A stretch of 64,000 nucleotides of DNA, from contig JAJEIQ010000044.1 of NCBI GenBank assembly GCA_022827905.1, positions 1 to 64,000 of the forward strand, in the 5' to 3' direction. Both the position numbers and the translations under genes were made by a program. Within the stretch, counting starts at the first letter, position 1, and each line of letters starts with the position of its first letter. The notes beneath the pieces were generated by a model. It was not told where the DNA came from. It did not search any database and was given only the letters and a program-made list of their open reading frames with translations. Positions 35,973 to 45,650 of this stretch are shown here, in pieces. The DNA is from Pseudomonadales bacterium (GTDB taxonomy: Bacteria; Pseudomonadota; Gammaproteobacteria; Pseudomonadales; Azotimanducaceae).

Positions 35973-37352
35973 ATGGCGGAATCAATCTCAAACGAGCCCG
36001 GCGCCGCGCGTTGTCCCGGGGTGTCGGTTCAAGACCTGTTGGCACGCGACAGCCGCCGCGTTCCCGACTATCTGACCACCCAGAGTTACGAGTTCCTCGG
36101 CGACGAGGACATTTCATATTCCCGTTACACCGACCGTGCCTTCTTTGATGCGGAAATTGCCAAGTTATGGTCCAGAACCTGGCAGTGGGCCTGTCGCGAG
36201 GAACACATTCCCGAGGCGGGCGACTACTACGTGTACGACGTGGGCCCCTACTCAGTGATCGTGCTGCGCACCGAAAGAGGCGAGATCAAAGCCTTTCGCA
36301 ATGCCTGCATGCATCGCGGCACAAAGCTCAAGCCATCGTTCACCAGCGGCGGCTGCAGCAGCCTGCGCTGCCCTTACCACGGCTGGGAGTATCACCTCGA
36401 CGGCACCTTAAAGTCGTTTCCCTGCGAATGGGACTTTCCCCATGTGAACCCGGACGAGAAGCGGCTGTCCGGCGTGCGGGCAGAACTGTGGGGCGGTTTC
36501 GTGTTCATCAACCTCGACCCCCACGCCATGCCGCTGCTGGAATACCTTGCGCCGCTGCCGGACCACATCGACAGCAGCGTGTTCGAGCAGCGCTACGTTG
36601 CGCAACACATTCAGAAAGAGCTCAACTGCAACTGGAAGATCGCCTCCGAAGCCTTTCTGGAGGCTTATCACGTGATGGAAACCCACAGCCAGTTGATGCG
36701 CACCAACGGCGATGCCAACACCCAGTACGACTGCTACGGCGACCATGTGAGCAGGCTGATCAACGTGGCCGGCACGCCCAGCGTATTCCTGAAAGAGTCA
36801 CTCACCGAACAGGAAATACTGGATCTGTTCCTGATCGGCGACCGCGACGACGTCGGCGCCGAGCTGAAGGTGCCCGAAGGCGGCACCGCCCGGCAAGTGA
36901 TGGCGCAGCACTTTCGCGACAGCGTCGGCGAAGCCGGGCTCGACCTGTCCGGCGTGAGCGACTCGGAGATCGTGGACTCAATCGCCTATTTCGTATTCCC
37001 CAACCAACAGTTTTTCTCCGGCGTGTCGTTCCCCATCGTGTACCGTTTCCGTCCTCTGGGCATGCAGCACGACAAGGCGCTGTTTGACTTGATCCTGCTC
37101 AAAACGCGCCCCATGGACGGCTCCCCCGTGGAAACCGCGGAGCCGCACCCGCTAAAGGCGGAAGCGTCCTACACCGAAGTGCCTGGCATGGACCCTTACG
37201 TCGGACACGTCTTCGACCAAGACACCGGCAACATGCAGGCCGCCCAGGAAGGCGCCATGGCCACGGACAAGGCGGGCGCCACCCTGGGCAACTACCAGGA
37301 AATACGCATACGGCACTTTCATCAGACGCTCACCAAGTATCTGAGCGGTTGA
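35973..37352 (+). CDS. Rieske non-heme iron oxygenase, alpha subunit
   Basis: A 459-residue aromatic-ring-hydroxylating-type oxygenase. The Rieske 2Fe-2S ligands are C112/H114 (CMHRG) and C133/H136 (CPYHGW). The mononuclear iron site is in EAFLEAYHVMETH with H233 and H238. The bridging residue between the two centres, usually Asp, is Glu (E230) here, a change known from carnitine monooxygenase CntA. No beta subunit or dedicated reductase lies adjacent, so it may be a homomultimer fed by the ferredoxin at 31.5 kb. The next gene is an SDR that could act on its product. Confidence 0.9.
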   Translation: MAESISNEPGAARCPGVSVQDLLARDSRRVPDYLTTQSYEFLGDEDISYSRYTDRAFFDAEIAKLWSRTWQWACREEHIPEAGDYYVYDVGPYSVIVLRTERGEIKAFRNACMHRGTKLKPSFTSGGCSSLRCPYHGWEYHLDGTLKSFPCEWDFPHVNPDEKRLSGVRAELWGGFVFINLDPHAMPLLEYLAPLPDHIDSSVFEQRYVAQHIQKELNCNWKIASEAFLEAYHVMETHSQLMRTNGDANTQYDCYGDHVSRLINVAGTPSVFLKESLTEQEILDLFLIGDRDDVGAELKVPEGGTARQVMAQHFRDSVGEAGLDLSGVSDSEIVDSIAYFVFPNQQFFSGVSFPIVYRFRPLGMQHDKALFDLILLKTRPMDGSPVETAEPHPLKAEASYTEVPGMDPYVGHVFDQDTGNMQAAQEGAMATDKAGATLGNYQEIRIRHFHQTLTKYLSG

Positions 37353-37361
37353 GTTTTCTTT

Positions 37362-37382
37362 GGGGAGAGGGTTGGGGAGAGG
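37362..37382. repeat. Short direct repeat GGGGAGAGG before the SDR gene
   Basis: GGGGAGAGG occurs at 37362-37370 and 37374-37382, separated by GTT. The same motif, often as CCCTCTCCCCAACCCTCTCC on the other strand, is a common intergenic repeat in many proteobacteria. Here the second copy also provides the ribosome-binding sequence for ATG 37387. Confidence 0.6.
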
Positions 37383-37386
37383 GGAT

Positions 37387-38082
37387 ATGACGACCATTCT
37401 CATTACGGGTGCCGCCCGCGGCATCGGCTTCCAACTGGCCAAGCAATACGCGCAACAGGGTGACCGGGTGTACGCGACGGTGCGCGACCCAGACCATGCT
37501 GGGCCGCTTCAGGCGTTGGCCGCGGACAGCGGCGGCATGCTCAGTGTCCACGCCATGGACGTGGGCGACCCGGCAGCGGTGACGGCTTGCGCCGAGTCAC
37601 TGGCAGGCGTTGCGATCGACGTGCTCATCAACAACGCAGGCATCTTCGGCGGATTGGACACCCAGACCTTCCAGAACATGGACTACGACAACTGGTCCCA
37701 CGAGTTCAACGTGATGGCCATGGGCCCGTTCCGTGTCATCCAAGCGTTCCTGCCCCACGTGCAGGCTGGGGCCGACAAGAAGATCGTCACTCTATCCAGC
37801 CAGGTCGCCGCGCATGTGTACGACCATGTCATCGGCTACTCGTATGCCAGTTGCAAGGCCGCGGTAAACCGTTTGATGACGGCGCTGGCGACCGAATTGA
37901 AAGACCAAGACATCATCGTCGTGCCCATGCACCCGGGCTGGGTCAAAACCGAGATGGCCGGAGACGTGGCCGATATTGAACCGGAAGAGAGCGCGCGCGG
38001 TTGCCGGGAGGTCATTGCCGCCATGACCCTGGCGGATTCCGGAACTTTCTTGAAATGGACCGGCGATATACACCCCTGGTGA
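37387..38082 (+). CDS. Short-chain dehydrogenase/reductase
   Basis: A 231-residue SDR. The cofactor motif is TGAARGIG, followed by NNAGIFGG; the active site is intact with Ser in VTLSSQVAAH and YSYASCK holding Tyr and Lys. It resembles the sniffer/csgA-type oxidoreductases. It lies 34 bases downstream of the Rieske oxygenase on the same strand, which suggests dehydrogenation of the hydroxylated or diol product. The start at ATG 37387 has a strong GGGGAGAGGGG sequence upstream. Confidence 0.85.
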   Translation: MTTILITGAARGIGFQLAKQYAQQGDRVYATVRDPDHAGPLQALAADSGGMLSVHAMDVGDPAAVTACAESLAGVAIDVLINNAGIFGGLDTQTFQNMDYDNWSHEFNVMAMGPFRVIQAFLPHVQAGADKKIVTLSSQVAAHVYDHVIGYSYASCKAAVNRLMTALATELKDQDIIVVPMHPGWVKTEMAGDVADIEPEESARGCREVIAAMTLADSGTFLKWTGDIHPW

Positions 38083-38121
38083 CCGCGCGGGCATTCAGGA
38101 CGCTGGTTGCGGGGAGCCGTC

Positions 38122-39258
38122 TTAGGATTCGGGAGGCATGAGGCCGCTGACGCGGACCAGGGCTTCCGCGTATTCGCTCAATAGCCGGTACATGACCTCC
38201 CGGCAGGACTCGATTTCGTTGATCTGGCCGATCACTTGGCCAGCCGGATTCATCGCCACCGCCTGGGTGTCGCCGGCACCCGCATAACGCTCGGTGCGGC
38301 GCCGCGCATCGGCGCTCACCAGAAACTGCAGCGGCATCGGCAGGGGTTCGATGGAAGCATCCTTGTCCCAGGCCTCGGTCCAGGCGTTCCTGAGCACGCG
38401 GGCAGTCTTGCCGGTCCAACTCCGCGAGCGCACCGTGTCCTCGCTGGTAGCCTTCAGATAAGAAGCTTTCTGCGCAGGTTCTCCTGCCGCCTCCGCCACC
38501 GTGACCCAGATGGAACCGGTCCAGACGCCGGCCGCGCCGCTCGCCATGGCGGCCAGCATCTGCCGGCCATTGCCGATGCCGCCCGCTGCGAGCACCGGCA
38601 ACGGGGTGACGGCATCGACCACCTGCGGCCACAGGACGATGCTGGAGATCTCTCCCGCGTGGCCACCGCCCTCACCGCCCTGGGCGACCACGAAATCCAG
38701 GCCGGCCTGCGCGTGCGCAACCGCCTGCTTCACGCGGCCGCACAGGGCGCCGATCAACCGGCCGCTGGACTGTACCGCCTCGATCACCTCTGGCGGCGGC
38801 GTGCCCAGCGCATTGACGAGGATGCGGCACTTGGGGTGACGCAACGCCTCCTCCACCAAAGGCAACGCGGTGGCGTAAGTGGCGCCCGGCAGGTCCGGCG
38901 GCGCTTCCTGTTCGCCTTCGGGCCATTCCGGCACCCCGTGCTCGCGCAGCAGGCGATCCGCGAACGCCTGGTGAGCGGCCGGCACCTGAGCCTTAAGTCG
39001 TTGCTCCAAGGCTTGCGGGTCGGACTCTTCCATCCCTTCGTAGCGTTGCGGGATGACCACATCGACGCCGTAACCACGCTCGCCCACGGCGCGGTCGAGC
39101 CAGTCCAGTTCCGTCGCCAGGGTCTCCGCACTCATCCAGCCGGCGCCGAGCACCCCCATGCCGCCGCCGTTGCTGACGGCGGCAACGACATCGCGGCAAT
39201 GGGAGAAGGCGAATAGGGCGTGATCGAGCTGCAGGCGCTCACAGAGTTCGGAATACAC
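38122..39258 (-). CDS. Nitronate monooxygenase / 2-nitropropane dioxygenase family flavoprotein
   Basis: A 378-residue TIM-barrel FMN protein. The N-terminal block MGVLGAGWMS, the FMN-phosphate and active-site block VVAQGGEGGGHAGEI, and PVLAAGGIGNGRQMLAAMASGAAGVWTG (read as AAGGIGNGRQ and GAAGVWTGS) are the family landmarks. Members oxidise nitronates or act as enoyl reductases of unknown role. It is the third gene of a leftward operon after the RidA-like and IOR-like genes, with a 53-base gap. Confidence 0.85.
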   Translation of the reverse strand: MYSELCERLQLDHALFAFSHCRDVVAAVSNGGGMGVLGAGWMSAETLATELDWLDRAVGERGYGVDVVIPQRYEGMEESDPQALEQRLKAQVPAAHQAFADRLLREHGVPEWPEGEQEAPPDLPGATYATALPLVEEALRHPKCRILVNALGTPPPEVIEAVQSSGRLIGALCGRVKQAVAHAQAGLDFVVAQGGEGGGHAGEISSIVLWPQVVDAVTPLPVLAAGGIGNGRQMLAAMASGAAGVWTGSIWVTVAEAAGEPAQKASYLKATSEDTVRSRSWTGKTARVLRNAWTEAWDKDASIEPLPMPLQFLVSADARRRTERYAGAGDTQAVAMNPAGQVIGQINEIESCREVMYRLLSEYAEALVRVSGLMPPES

Positions 39259-39311
39259 GGTTCGTTATCTCCTTGTCGGAATGACCCCGACAAAGCCTAG
39301 GGCGCAAGCTC

Positions 39312-42300
39312 CTAGGCGGCCATCTCGTCCCGGGGCTTGCTTCGCCATGCTTCGAGCAAGTCCACCTCGCAGGCCCTTGCGGCCTTGACCGACGCCAGCT
39401 TGATGTGACCGAAGCCGCGGATCTGGTCCGGAACGGAAGCGATGCTGACGGCGAGGCCGTGATTGTCGTCGTTCAGGCCGTCGAGCAGCTCGGCGACCAC
39501 GGTTTCGTAGTCGGCGACGAGTTGCCGCTCCGTCTTGCGCTCTTCGCTCCAGCCGAACAGATCGAACGGCGTGCCGCGCAGGAACCGCAGGCGCGAAAGC
39601 AGGCGCATGACGGGAAGCATCCAGCCGCCGAACGCCATCTTGCGCGGCAGGCCGGTGACCTTGTCCTTGGGGGCGATCATCGGCGGGGCGAGATTGAAGC
39701 GCAGTTTGAAGCCCCCCTCGAAGCGTTCGTTCAGCTTACGCAGGAAGTCCGGATGCGAGTAGAGGCGGCCCACTTCGTACTCATCCTTGTAAGCCATCAG
39801 CTTGTAGGCGTAGCGGGCGACGGCCTCGGCCAGTCCCTGACGGCCATGGGCGCGGGTCCGCTCGGCTTGGCGGACTTTTTCGACCAGCGAACGGTACCGC
39901 TGCGCATAAGCCGGGTTCTGGTAAGCGGCAAGATCCGCGCTGCGGTGTTCGATCAACGCCTCGAGCGGCAGCTCGATTGACGCGCTCTCAACTGCGCCAC
40001 CCGCCACCGCCTCAACCGCGCCAAGATCGTGGGCGGCGCGGCGGCCCCACTCGAAGGCCTGCTGATTCCACTCGACTTTCACGCCATTCAGCGCGATGGC
40101 CTCAAAGATCGCCGCCTTCGACAGCGGCAACAGCCCCTGCTGCCAGGCGTAGCCCACCAGGAACAGGTTGCTGGCGATGGAATCGCCGAGCAGCCGCGTG
40201 GCGATGCGGGTTGCGTCCAGGAAGGTCAGATGGTCGCGGTCCAACACGCTTGACAGCCGTGTGCGCAAATTGTCGCCGGGATAAACCAGATCCGGGTTGC
40301 GGGTGAAGTCGCCGGTGATCGTCTGCTGCGTGTTCACCACGGCCCGGGTTCGCTCGGGGTCGATGGCCGCCAGCGCCTGATCGCCGCCGGCCACAAGCAA
40401 GTCGCAGCCAAGAATCAGATCCGCCCCGCCCTCGTTGATGCGCGCCGAGTTGATGTCCTGCGTCCGCGCCGCGATGCGCACATGGGTGGTGACCGGGCCG
40501 CCCTTCTGCGCGAACCCGAGTTGATCGACGATGGACGCGCCCTTGCCATCGATGTGCGCGGCCATGCCCAACAGCGCGCCGATGGTGACGACGCCGGTGC
40601 CGCCGACGCCGCCGACCAATATGGCGTAGGTGCCGTTCTCAGGTATGGCGGCCAGCGCTGGCTCCGGGATGGCCTGCAGCGCGGGCGGCACATCGGCCGT
40701 GCCGCGGCCTCGACGCGGCTCGGCGCCTAGAACGGTGACGAAGCTCGGACAGAACCCCTTGTTGCAGGAGTAGTCCTTGTTGCAGGCGGATTGGTCGATG
40801 GTGCGCTTGCGCCCGTATTCGGTCTCGAGCGGCAGCACCGAGACGCAGTTCGACTGGGTGCCGCAATCGCCGCAGTTCTCGCACACCCGGTCGTTGATGA
40901 ACAGGCGTTTGGCGGGGTCCGGGTAGCGGCCGCGCTTGCGCCGACGCCGCTTTTCGGCGGCACAGGTCTGATCGTAGATGAGTATCGTGACGCCCTCTAC
41001 CTCGCGCAGTTCCCGCTGCACGAAATCCAGGTCGTCCCGATGGTGGATGGTGGTGCCGGACGCAAAGCCGTCCTCCTTGCCGTACTTGTCCGGTTCATCG
41101 GTCACCACCGCGATGCGCTCGATGCCTTCGTTGCGCACCTGCCGGGAGATCTGCGGCACGGTGAGCTGCCCGTCCACGGGCTGGCCGCCGGTCATGGCCA
41201 CCGCATCGTTGAACAGGATCTTGTAGGTGATGTTGACGCGCGCCGCCACGGCGGAGCGGATGGCCAGGAGCCCGGAGTGGTAGTAGGTGCCGTCGCCTAG
41301 TTGCTGGAAGACGTGCGGCGTGCGCACGAAGGGCGCTTGGCCGATCCAGGCCACGCCCTCGCCACCCATCTGGCTGTAGGAGTGGACCTCCCGATCCATC
41401 CAGTTGGCCATGAAGTGGCAACCCACGCCCCCGGAGGCGCGGCTGCCTTCCGGCACCCGGGTGGAGGTGTTGTGCGGACAGCCGGAGCAGAAGTACGGCA
41501 GCCGGGCCAGCGACAGGGCTTGGCGTTCTTGCCGTTGCGCGGCTTGGCGGTCCAGGAAGCCGATGCGCGCCCGCATGCGCTCGCTATCGTGCAGCGGACG
41601 CAGCCGCGCGGCGAGCACCCGGGCGATCTTGTCCGGGTGCAGGTCGCCGATGTCATCGACCAGCTTCGCGCCGTGCTCGTCGAGCCGCCCGGCGATGCGC
41701 GGGCGGCGCTCATCGGGCAGCGCGTAGCAGACGCTGCGGATGGCATTCTCGATCTGCTCCCGCTTGTCCTCGATGACCAGGATCTCCTCCAGGCCATCGG
41801 CGAAGTCCCGATACAGGTCCCGATCCACGGGAAACGGCATGGCCACCTTGAGGATGCGGATGCCGACTGCCGACAGAACCGCCTCGTCAAGGCCGAGGTC
41901 GGCCAGCGCCTGCAGGGTGTCGCGCCAAGTCTTGCCCATGGCGGCAATGCCGAAGCGGGCGCGCGGGCTGTCGTGGCTGATGCGGTTAAGCCGGTTGGCG
42001 CGGGCAAACTCGACCGCGGCCGGCAGCTTGTAGCCGCGCAGGCGGTTTTCCTGCAGCGACCAACTGTCGCCGACGCGGGCATTGACGCCGTCGGGCGGGA
42101 ATTCGAACGGCGGGCGCACGATCTGGATGTGGTCGTGGTCGGCCCGAATCGATGCGGCGGTTTCAATGGTCTCGGGCAGCAGTTTGTAGCCGACCCAAGC
42201 GCCGCTGAAGCGCGAAAGCTCGATGCCGTACAGCCCCAGGGTGAACACTTCCTCGATGTCCGCCGGGTACAGAACGGGCATGAGCAGGTCCTCGAACAGC

Positions 42301-42791
42301 AGTTCCGAGTGGTAGGCATCCACCGTGGAACGCATGGCCGGGTCATCGCCCGCCAAAATCAGCACACCGCCGTGCTGCGAGGAGCCGTGGTAGTTGCCCT
42401 GGCGAACGGCGTCGAGGCTTTGGTCGAGGCCCGGCCCCTTGCCGTACCACATGGCGAACACGCCATCGTGGTCGGCGTCGCCGAAGTAGTGGACCTGCTG
42501 CGTGCCCCAGACCGCCGTCGCCGCCATGTGCTCGTTGGTGGCGGGCCAGAATTTCACCTGGTGCTCCGTGGTCAGTGCCTCCGCGCGCCACAATTCCACG
42601 TCCATCGCGGTCATCGGCGAGCCCCGGTATCCGGAGATGAATCCCGCAGTGTTGAGCCCTGCGGCCAAGTCGCGGCGGCGCTGAACGAGCAGCAGCCGCA
42701 CCAGCGCCTGGGAGCCGGTCAGATAGATGCGGCCGGCATCCCGCGTGTACTTGTCGTCGAGGCTGACGGCCTCCGTAGGCAAATCGGACAC
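39312..42791 (-). CDS. Fused indolepyruvate/2-ketoacid ferredoxin oxidoreductase
   Basis: A 1159-residue protein joining the alpha (TPP-binding) and gamma subunits of indolepyruvate ferredoxin oxidoreductase, the size usual for this proteobacterial family. It decarboxylates 2-ketoacids from amino acids to acyl-CoA with ferredoxin as acceptor. Fe-S ligands lie in CENCGDCGTQSNC and CNKDYSCNKGFC; the gamma part begins AILVGGVGGTGVVTIG. GTG 42791 is chosen since the open frame upstream (to 43337) is only the shadow of the RidA gene. It starts 5 bases after that gene's stop. Aerobes use such enzymes for aromatic or branched-chain amino-acid breakdown. Confidence 0.9.
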   Translation of the reverse strand: MSDLPTEAVSLDDKYTRDAGRIYLTGSQALVRLLLVQRRRDLAAGLNTAGFISGYRGSPMTAMDVELWRAEALTTEHQVKFWPATNEHMAATAVWGTQQVHYFGDADHDGVFAMWYGKGPGLDQSLDAVRQGNYHGSSQHGGVLILAGDDPAMRSTVDAYHSELLFEDLLMPVLYPADIEEVFTLGLYGIELSRFSGAWVGYKLLPETIETAASIRADHDHIQIVRPPFEFPPDGVNARVGDSWSLQENRLRGYKLPAAVEFARANRLNRISHDSPRARFGIAAMGKTWRDTLQALADLGLDEAVLSAVGIRILKVAMPFPVDRDLYRDFADGLEEILVIEDKREQIENAIRSVCYALPDERRPRIAGRLDEHGAKLVDDIGDLHPDKIARVLAARLRPLHDSERMRARIGFLDRQAAQRQERQALSLARLPYFCSGCPHNTSTRVPEGSRASGGVGCHFMANWMDREVHSYSQMGGEGVAWIGQAPFVRTPHVFQQLGDGTYYHSGLLAIRSAVAARVNITYKILFNDAVAMTGGQPVDGQLTVPQISRQVRNEGIERIAVVTDEPDKYGKEDGFASGTTIHHRDDLDFVQRELREVEGVTILIYDQTCAAEKRRRRKRGRYPDPAKRLFINDRVCENCGDCGTQSNCVSVLPLETEYGRKRTIDQSACNKDYSCNKGFCPSFVTVLGAEPRRGRGTADVPPALQAIPEPALAAIPENGTYAILVGGVGGTGVVTIGALLGMAAHIDGKGASIVDQLGFAQKGGPVTTHVRIAARTQDINSARINEGGADLILGCDLLVAGGDQALAAIDPERTRAVVNTQQTITGDFTRNPDLVYPGDNLRTRLSSVLDRDHLTFLDATRIATRLLGDSIASNLFLVGYAWQQGLLPLSKAAIFEAIALNGVKVEWNQQAFEWGRRAAHDLGAVEAVAGGAVESASIELPLEALIEHRSADLAAYQNPAYAQRYRSLVEKVRQAERTRAHGRQGLAEAVARYAYKLMAYKDEYEVGRLYSHPDFLRKLNERFEGGFKLRFNLAPPMIAPKDKVTGLPRKMAFGGWMLPVMRLLSRLRFLRGTPFDLFGWSEERKTERQLVADYETVVAELLDGLNDDNHGLAVSIASVPDQIRGFGHIKLASVKAARACEVDLLEAWRSKPRDEMAA

Positions 42792-42796
42792 GCCCG

Positions 42797-43282
42797 CTAC
42801 CTCAACTGCAGTTCCGCTTCCACTTCGACCGGAATGCCGAAGGGAAGGCCAGCCATGCCAACAGCGGAGCGCGTGGCCAGGCCGCACTCGTCGCCGAAGA
42901 TCTCGATGATCTGTTCGGAGAAGCCGTTGACCACCGGCGTTTGCCCGGTGAAGCCGGGGGCCGAGTTCACCATGCCAAACACCTTGACCCAGCAGTCGAT
43001 GCGGTCGAGGTCGCCAATCTCCCGTTGGATGGTGCCGAGCATGGCCAACGCAACCTTGCGGGCGGCTTCGGCCGCCTGTTCGACCGTGACCTCCGCACCC
43101 ACCTGGCCAAGGGGCTGCGCGATCGAGCCGTCCGCTTCCTGGGGGCCGTGCCCGGAGACGAGCACGCGCTTGCCGAGCACCTTGATCATGGCAAGGGGCA
43201 CATTCACCCCCGGCGGAACCTGCAGCGGCGCGGGCAAAACCAGCCCGAGGTCCCTGATGCGTTGCTCCACGCGGCCTGTCAT
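42797..43282 (-). CDS. RidA/YjgF-family protein
   Basis: A 161-residue RidA-like protein (KVLGKRVLVSGHGPQ near residue 35; GLATRSAVGMAGLPFG near the end, containing the family's R-x-A-V-G core). RidA proteins hydrolyse reactive enamine/imine intermediates from amino-acid metabolism; diverged members act in catabolic pathways. It is the first gene of the RidA-IOR-nitronate monooxygenase operon, which fits imine or 2-ketoacid handling upstream of the ferredoxin oxidoreductase. Confidence 0.85.
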   Translation of the reverse strand: MTGRVEQRIRDLGLVLPAPLQVPPGVNVPLAMIKVLGKRVLVSGHGPQEADGSIAQPLGQVGAEVTVEQAAEAARKVALAMLGTIQREIGDLDRIDCWVKVFGMVNSAPGFTGQTPVVNGFSEQIIEIFGDECGLATRSAVGMAGLPFGIPVEVEAELQLR

Positions 43283-43472
43283 GTCGCTTCCCCTGCTGAC
43301 CGTTGAGCGCAGTATCCACCAGATTGCGCCGCCGCACTTGTTAATTCGTGCAGGAAATCGGTCGCTGTTTCGCCGAATTCAACACGAGCCACGACCATGA
43401 CGCCGGAGCAGATGCCCCGTTCGGTCATTGCGAGTATTCTGCCTTCAGCTTCAACCGGGAAGACTGAAGAAG

Positions 43473-44582
43473 ATGCTCGACACCTATTTCTTTCGCGTTC
43501 TGGTTATCCCCACGGCGGTCTTTCTGTCCGCCATCTTTGGCGCTTCCTATGGCTCGGGCCGCGAAGTCATGGAGTTTGTCAGCAGCAACGGCCCCACCGG
43601 CGGGCTGGTTTCACTCGCGACCCTTTGCGTAGCCTACATGGTCTTGCTCGGGCTGAGCTTCGAGCTCGCGCGCCTGTTCAAGTCCTACGACTACGTCAGC
43701 TTTTTCAAGATCCTGCTCGGGCCGGCGTGGTTCCTGTACGAGATCGTGATCGTCATCGGCCTGCTGATCGCCATGTCCATCACCGTCACCGTCGGCGGCA
43801 CCGTGCTCGAGGATCACTTCGACATCGCCGTGTGGATCGGATCGCTGCTCATATTCGTGTTGGTCGTCGGGCTGAACTACTACGGCCGGCAGGTTGTCGA
43901 GCAATCGATGATGCTGTCTATCGCTGCGTTGTTCGCGGTGCTGGCGGTGTTGGTGGCGCAACTGTTCGCCGGGCACCTAGATCAGATTGCGAAGCAGTTC
44001 GAGGCGATCGACCACCAGCCCGGGGGCATCATGACCGGCCTGAAGTACGCGGTTGTAAACGGTGGCTATCTGCCGATCCTGCTGTACTGCGCGATGGGGT
44101 TGCGCACGCGCGCCGAGGCGGTCACGGCGGCGGTGGTCGCCGCGCTAATCTGCGTCACCCCTGCCGCAGTCTTCCACGTTGCCTTCATGCTGCATTTTCC
44201 GGACATAGTGGACGAGCGGCTTCCGACCTACTGGATGTTCGAAAACGTAAGCACGCCGCTGCTGCTGAACATCTACGTGGTGGTCATGTTCGTGCTCGTG
44301 GCGCAAACCGGGGTTGCGCTGATGCAGGGGTTGATTCAGCGCGTCGATGGCTGGCACCTGCGCCATCGGGGCAAGGCCATGTCGCGCCTCGGCCATGCCG
44401 GCGTAGCGACGGTGGTGGTCGCATCAAGCCTGGCGCTGGGCACCATGGGCATCGTCGCACTGATCTTGCGCGGCTATTCGCTCATGTACGCAAGCTTCAT
44501 CGCCGTGTTTGTGATTCCGTTGCTAACCTACGGGGTGTACCTGATTTTCCGAGGCGCTCGAACACGCCGGAACTTGCCTTGA
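43473..44582 (+). CDS. YkvI-like LeuT-fold membrane transporter
   Basis: A 369-residue protein with about ten membrane helices. The first helix reads IFGASYGSGREVMEFVS, close to the YkvI family pattern with the unwound GxGSGxE segment of LeuT-fold transporters. The substrate is unknown; amino-acid-like or organic-cation substrates are plausible for this fold. ATG 43473 gives a normal N-terminus and has GAAG upstream; a longer frame begins at 43428. It diverges from the RidA-IOR operon, so it may import that pathway's substrate. Confidence 0.75.
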   Translation: MLDTYFFRVLVIPTAVFLSAIFGASYGSGREVMEFVSSNGPTGGLVSLATLCVAYMVLLGLSFELARLFKSYDYVSFFKILLGPAWFLYEIVIVIGLLIAMSITVTVGGTVLEDHFDIAVWIGSLLIFVLVVGLNYYGRQVVEQSMMLSIAALFAVLAVLVAQLFAGHLDQIAKQFEAIDHQPGGIMTGLKYAVVNGGYLPILLYCAMGLRTRAEAVTAAVVAALICVTPAAVFHVAFMLHFPDIVDERLPTYWMFENVSTPLLLNIYVVVMFVLVAQTGVALMQGLIQRVDGWHLRHRGKAMSRLGHAGVATVVVASSLALGTMGIVALILRGYSLMYASFIAVFVIPLLTYGVYLIFRGARTRRNLP

Positions 44583-44591
44583 CCGCGGCCA

Positions 44592-45650
44592 TCAGTCGAG
44601 CCCCAAGTGTTCGCTGAACCACGCCGCCTGCTTGGCGAGGGCAATCTTCGATTCCTCGGCTTCGGGCAGAACGAACGTAAAACAGTGCGGCAAGCCATCG
44701 TACAGGTCGAGTTTGGCGACCTGCCCGGCGGCTTCCATTGCCTGGAACATGAGCAGGGAATCGCTCAGCAGCACTTCCTTGCCCCCGGTCTGCAGCAGGG
44801 TCGGCGGCATGCCGTCGGCAAGGTTCTCGTCGAGGTGCGGAGAGATGACCGGATCGCGGTAGTCGGTGATGCCCAGTATGCGAAGAATCCCGCGCACGTA
44901 GGCCTCCCTGGAAACCACCGGGTCCTGACCCTCCAGGGTGATCCAGGTATCGGCCGTCATCGTGAAGTCAATCATGGGCGATTGCGCCACCGCCGCGCCC
45001 GGCACGCCGACGCCGCGTTTGCGCAACGCATTGGGAACGGCAAGCGACAGATGGCCGCCCGCCGAACAGCCGTAGACGCCGACGTCCTGCGGCGCGTAGT
45101 CCAGTTCCGTCACGAGGTGTTCGAAGGCCGCGACGTTTTGGTCGATGATCTCGTAGAGCGTGGCAAAGGGCGCCTTGACGTAGTCCACCGCATAGACGCG
45201 GATGCCGAGCCGATCAGCCATGGGCACGGTATCGACCAGCGTCGATTTCGGGCTAAACGATGACCAAGCGCCTCCGTGCATGTACATCAGCGCCTTGTCC
45301 GCCGTCTTCACGGTCCGGGGCGTGATCTCGACCACGCGCACGCCGTTCATCGACATTTCCCGAAGCTCGGCACCAAGCTGATCGACGAGCGGTCCATCCC
45401 GTTCGATGAATGGCGCCTGCTTGCTGCGGTCCCATGCGCGCCAGCCATCCAGGTCTTGGGGGTCGGGAAGCTCCCAGAACGGCTGGTAAGTGTCATAGAG
45501 CGCCCGCCAACCCGGAGACAGGTGCGGCGGCGCGTATTTGTGGGCATGGAAGACCGGCTTCTGGGGCGGTACGGAATCTGCGTCGGCAAGCGGCGGGCCT
45601 GCAACCGCCAAGCCCAAGGACATCGCCAGAAGAAGTAGCGTTTTCATCAT
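44592..45650 (-). CDS. Exported alpha/beta-hydrolase (esterase/lipase, HSL-like)
   Basis: A protein of about 352 residues with a signal peptide (MMKTLLLLAMSLGLAVAGPP). It has the oxyanion motif YMHGGAW, the nucleophile elbow GCSAGG, and the catalytic His in GLPHCF with a preceding Asp region, the layout of hormone-sensitive-lipase-type esterases. It is expected in the periplasm. ATG 45650 or 45647 is the start; a longer frame to 45758 is unsupported. It converges on the YkvI-like gene with a 9-base gap and diverges from the TonB receptor. Confidence 0.85.
   Translation of the reverse strand: MMKTLLLLAMSLGLAVAGPPLADADSVPPQKPVFHAHKYAPPHLSPGWRALYDTYQPFWELPDPQDLDGWRAWDRSKQAPFIERDGPLVDQLGAELREMSMNGVRVVEITPRTVKTADKALMYMHGGAWSSFSPKSTLVDTVPMADRLGIRVYAVDYVKAPFATLYEIIDQNVAAFEHLVTELDYAPQDVGVYGCSAGGHLSLAVPNALRKRGVGVPGAAVAQSPMIDFTMTADTWITLEGQDPVVSREAYVRGILRILGITDYRDPVISPHLDENLADGMPPTLLQTGGKEVLLSDSLLMFQAMEAAGQVAKLDLYDGLPHCFTFVLPEAEESKIALAKQAAWFSEHLGLD

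Noticed and set aside
42792-43337. 182-codon N-terminal extension of the ketoacid ferredoxin oxidoreductase
   Set aside because: This part is a shadow of the RidA gene; the family N-terminus starts at GTG 42791.
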